Source: a virus | DNA: 64,000 bases | Direction: 5' to 3' (one strand) | Virus record (IMG/VR): IMGVR_UViG_3300032322_001765 | Location: 124,001 to 188,000 of that record | Part shown: in pieces, positions 61,901 to 64,000 of the stretch | How positions within the stretch are numbered: the first letter of the stretch is position 1 | How the letters are laid out: each line of letters begins with the position of its first letter | Made by a program: the position numbers and the translations under genes | Notes under the pieces: generated by a model | The model's input: only the letters and a program-made list of their open reading frames with translations | Databases searched by the model: none | Told to the model about the DNA's origin: nothing

Positions 61901-62074
61901 ATGGCACAATTAAAAATCTTCATTAACGACAAACTATACAAAACAGTACCATTAGATACTGAAAAATATGAGCCTTCTTGGTATTGGCCTCAAATTAAGG
62001 CTGATAAAGAAGCCGGTTTACTAAATTCTTTTAACATTGAAGAATCAATGAAAGTAGAATTTAGAAAAATATAA
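61901..62074 (+). CDS. Small hypothetical protein
   Basis: 57 residues from the ATG (upstream in-frame starts lie inside a tRNA). AQLKIFINDKLYKTVPLDTEKYEPSWYWPQIKADKEAGLLNSF has a beta-hairpin and helix. Layout resembles small T4-like phage proteins. Function unknown. Confidence 0.65.
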   Translation: MAQLKIFINDKLYKTVPLDTEKYEPSWYWPQIKADKEAGLLNSFNIEESMKVEFRKI

Positions 62075-62108
62075 ACCATAATAGTTTGTATACTTTCAAT
62101 ATTGCAAT

Positions 62109-62126
62109 GATATGCTCACGCATATC
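62109..62126 (+). repeat. 7-bp perfect hairpin GATATGC-TCAC-GCATATC
   Basis: Perfect stem, no T-tract on the plus strand, 27 nt before the TATAAATA box at 62153. May be a regulatory hairpin. Confidence 0.3.
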
Positions 62127-62152
62127 AAAAAAGCAAGCCTATTTTTTTAGCT

Positions 62153-62160
62153 TATAAATA
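62153..62160 (+). promoter_or_regulatory. Late promoter TATAAATA for initiator tRNA
   Basis: Perfect octamer; T4 geometry puts +1 near 62166, at the base of the extended helix around tRNA-fMet. Confidence 0.6.
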
Positions 62161-62164
62161 AGTC

Positions 62165-62264
62165 GTAGGACATTAAGACGCGGGTTAGGGAAGAGGTCAT
62201 CCCGTTAGGCTCATAACCTGAAGATCGTTGGTTCAAATCCAGCACCCGCATCTTAGTGTCTTAC
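62165..62264 (+). repeat. 14-bp helix flanking tRNA-fMet (extends acceptor stem to 21 bp)
   Basis: GTAGGACATTAAGA (62165-62178) pairs with TCTTAGTGTCTTAC (62251-62264) in 14 contiguous pairs including two G-U pairs, continuing directly into the acceptor stem. Only C1-A72 is unpaired along the 21-bp helix. Confidence 0.7.
62179..62251 (+). tRNA. Initiator tRNA-fMet (anticodon CAT)
   Basis: Acceptor CGCGGGT/ACCCGCA with a C1-A72 mismatch, the bacterial initiator hallmark, loop CTCATAA (CAT), T-loop TTCAAAT as in initiators. No CCA is encoded. Anticodon stem has two of the three canonical G-C pairs. Confidence 0.85.
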
Positions 62265-62269
62265 AATAA

Positions 62270-62348
62270 CCGGGTGTAGCTTAGTCTGGCTTAAAGCGCC
62301 TGCTTTGGGAGCAGGAGATCGTGAGTTCGAATCCCACTTCCCGGACCA
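62270..62348 (+). tRNA. tRNA-Pro (anticodon TGG)
   Basis: Acceptor CCGGGTG/TTCCCGG, loop TTTGGGA (TGG), T-loop TTCGAAT, encoded CCA. One mismatch in the acceptor stem. Confidence 0.88.
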
Positions 62349-62367
62349 ATTCTTTTTAAGGTGATAT

Positions 62368-62505
62368 ATGGCTAAGCAAGTTGGAGTAAAAGAACGTAAG
62401 AAGGTAGTCAAATTAACTTGTCAGGGAGGAAGTAAACCCAAAACAAGTACTATGAATAAGGATTTAAAAAGAAGTTACAAGAAGTATAGAGGACAAGGTA
62501 AATAG
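62368..62505 (+). CDS. Small basic hypothetical protein
   Basis: 45 residues with Shine-Dalgarno AAGGTGATAT and ATG. Very basic (VKERKKVVKLTCQGGSKPKTSTM), with a C-terminal RSYKKYRGQGK tail. Could bind nucleic acid. Its stop codon's last base is the first base of the next tRNA. Confidence 0.6.
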   Translation: MAKQVGVKERKKVVKLTCQGGSKPKTSTMNKDLKRSYKKYRGQGK

Positions 62506-62579
62506 CATCGTTAGTTCAGCGGTAGAATCCCTGCCTTACAAGCAGGTTGTCGTTGGTTCGAATCCAGCACGATGCACCA
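62505..62579 (+). tRNA. tRNA-Val (anticodon TAC)
   Basis: Acceptor GCATCGT/ACGATGC, loop CTTACAA (TAC), T-loop TTCGAAT, encoded CCA. Confidence 0.94.
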
Positions 62580-62585
62580 AGTATT

Positions 62586-62660
62586 GCGGGTGTAATTCAG
62601 GGGTAGAATGTTTGCTTGCCAAGCAAAATGTCAGGAGTTCGAATCTCCTCACCCGCTCCA
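62586..62660 (+). tRNA. tRNA-Gly (anticodon GCC)
   Basis: Acceptor GCGGGTG/CACCCGC, loop TTGCCAA (GCC), T-loop TTCGAAT, encoded TCCA. Confidence 0.94.
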
Positions 62661-62676
62661 ATTTTATATAATTTTT

Positions 62677-63917
62677 ATGGCACATCAACAACAATTTGAT
62701 TTTGTACAAAGAGTAAAGAATCGCTATCCAATAAATTTTTTTCAGAAAAAAGTTTTAGAAATTGGTAGCTTAAACATTAATGGCACAATAAGAGATTTTT
62801 TCAACTATTGTGATTATTTGGGAGTTGATGTAGGACAAGGTCCATGCGTCGATATAGTTTGTGAAGGTCAAAATGTAGATCATCCCGACAACACTTATGA
62901 CACAGTTGCAAGTTGTGAATGTTTTGAACACAACCCTCATTGGGTAGAAACTTTTCAAAATATGTATCGTATGACTAAGCCGGGTGGTTTAGTTTTTATG
63001 AGTTGTGCAACTACAGGTAGACCTGAACATGGTACAACACGTACTAGTCCTAGTGATAGTCCGTTAACAATTGGTATAGGTTGGGATTACTATAAAAATT
63101 TAACTGAACAAGATTTTAGAGATAACTTTAACATTGATGAAATGTTCAGTGAATATAAATTTGAAGTTGGTACATCACATCCTGATTTATATTTTTATGG
63201 TGTTAAAAAAACAAGTGATGTAATTGATTTTAGAAAATACTTTACTGAAAAGTATTACGACAGTAATTGGTTAAAAACTGCAAAAGAAACTTATGACAAT
63301 AACGATCCTTACCCGCATCTTGTCATAGATGATTTTTTACCAGTTGACGTAATGGAAAAAGTTTTAAATTCTTTCCCTCAACCCGGCGACTTAGATTGGT
63401 GGGAATTCAAGAATGATAACGAAATAAAATTAGGCAGTAGAAAAGAAATTCAATTACCGCAAGTAACAAGAAATGTATGTGCAGAATTAAATTCTGGCTA
63501 TGTGTTAGATTGGTTAGAGTATTTAACCAGTGTACCTGGGCTTATTGCTGATACAAGATTGTTTGGTGGTGGGTTGCATCAAATTGTGCGTGGTGGAAAA
63601 TTAAACATCCATGTAGATTTTAATATTGAACCACATACAAAATTACGTAGGCGACTTAATGTTCTAATCTATCTTAACAAAGATTGGAAAGAAGAATACG
63701 AAGGTTATTTAGAATTGTGGGACAAAACAAAAACACAATGTGTAAAAAAGATAGCGCCCGTTTTTAATCGTTGTGTAATTTTTAATACTAATGATACTTC
63801 ATGGCATGGGCATCCTACTCCATTAAATACGCCCGAACATATTACAAGAAAAAGTTTAGCCATGTATTATTACTCTGTCGATACAGAGAACGTAAAAGTT
63901 CATTCAACCATTTATTA

Positions 63918-63918
<1 letters not shown>
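62677..63918 (+). CDS. Methyltransferase - prolyl 4-hydroxylase-like 2OG-Fe(II) oxygenase fusion
   Basis: 413 residues from the ATG at 62677; upstream in-frame starts lie in tRNA-Gly. Residues ~1-175: VLEIGSLNINGTIRDFF, CECFEHNPHWV and MTKPGGLVFMSC form a Rossmann methyltransferase. Residues ~210-410: PYPHLVIDDFLP, then H312-x-D314 (HVDFN), H377 (SWHGHP) and R391, the P4Hc/2OG-FeII_Oxy_3 pattern. It would methylate and hydroxylate related substrates. It is the only modification enzyme outside the main island, and its stop shares a base with the next tRNA. Confidence 0.85.

Positions 63919-64000
<82 letters not shown>

Overview
The window is a piece of an AT-rich tailed-phage genome of T4-like (myovirus) character. 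Evidence: a giant tail-fibre-like repeat protein, a PAAR tail-tip protein, an nrdA/nrdB/glutaredoxin block, a SleB-type cell-wall hydrolase, many TATAAATA octamers of the T4 late-promoter type in front of gene blocks, and a very large tRNA array. No integrase, plasmid functions or CRISPR array were seen. The host is not identified. A PqqA-like peptide of the 23-residue proteobacterial form and a phage IscU with an intact LPPVK (HscA-binding) motif point to an AT-rich proteobacterium that makes PQQ and uses the ISC system, possibly a marine methylotroph. This is inference.

Layout. (1) 1-7904: 3' part of a giant adhesin of RCC1-like repeats with five LamG/ConA-like inserts. (2) 7931-15624: a late-promoter operon of glycosyltransferases, methyltransferases, split heptose kinase and nucleotidyltransferase (HldE domains as separate genes in swapped order) and a cupin, likely for glycan synthesis or virion glycosylation. 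(3) 15635-24242: ribonucleotide reductase, glutaredoxin, Sm-like protein, PAAR, structural protein, lysis-type hydrolase, IscU and IscA. (4) 24263-56232: a 32-kb cargo island with 13 radical SAM enzymes, six double-stranded beta-helix (2OG-Fe(II)-like) oxygenases, two PLP enzymes, a QueC-like PP-loop enzyme, SDR and saccharopine-dehydrogenase-like enzymes, SGNH and GSCFA proteins, kinase-like proteins and methyltransferases. It is divided into short operons on both strands. (5) 56233-64000: 28 tRNA genes covering all 20 amino acids plus an initiator tRNA, interspersed with small ORFs, strong sigma70-type promoters, structured RNA candidates, an HNH endonuclease, and a 23-codon pqqA-like gene with its own promoter, perfect Shine-Dalgarno and terminator.

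How it fits together. Most cargo operons begin with a late-promoter octamer only 4-5 nt before the start codon. If T4 geometry holds, their mRNAs would be leaderless. The late operon at 7965 and the small-protein/ISC block at 23246 instead have a leader and a Shine-Dalgarno. The array also holds an initiator tRNA-fMet with its own TATAAATA box, inside a 21-bp extended helix. This suggests, as a hypothesis, a late programme that combines leaderless cargo mRNAs with phage-supplied initiator tRNA. The 23-codon PqqA-like gene is the most striking single item: a probable radical-SAM substrate peptide in a phage that also carries 13 radical SAM enzymes.
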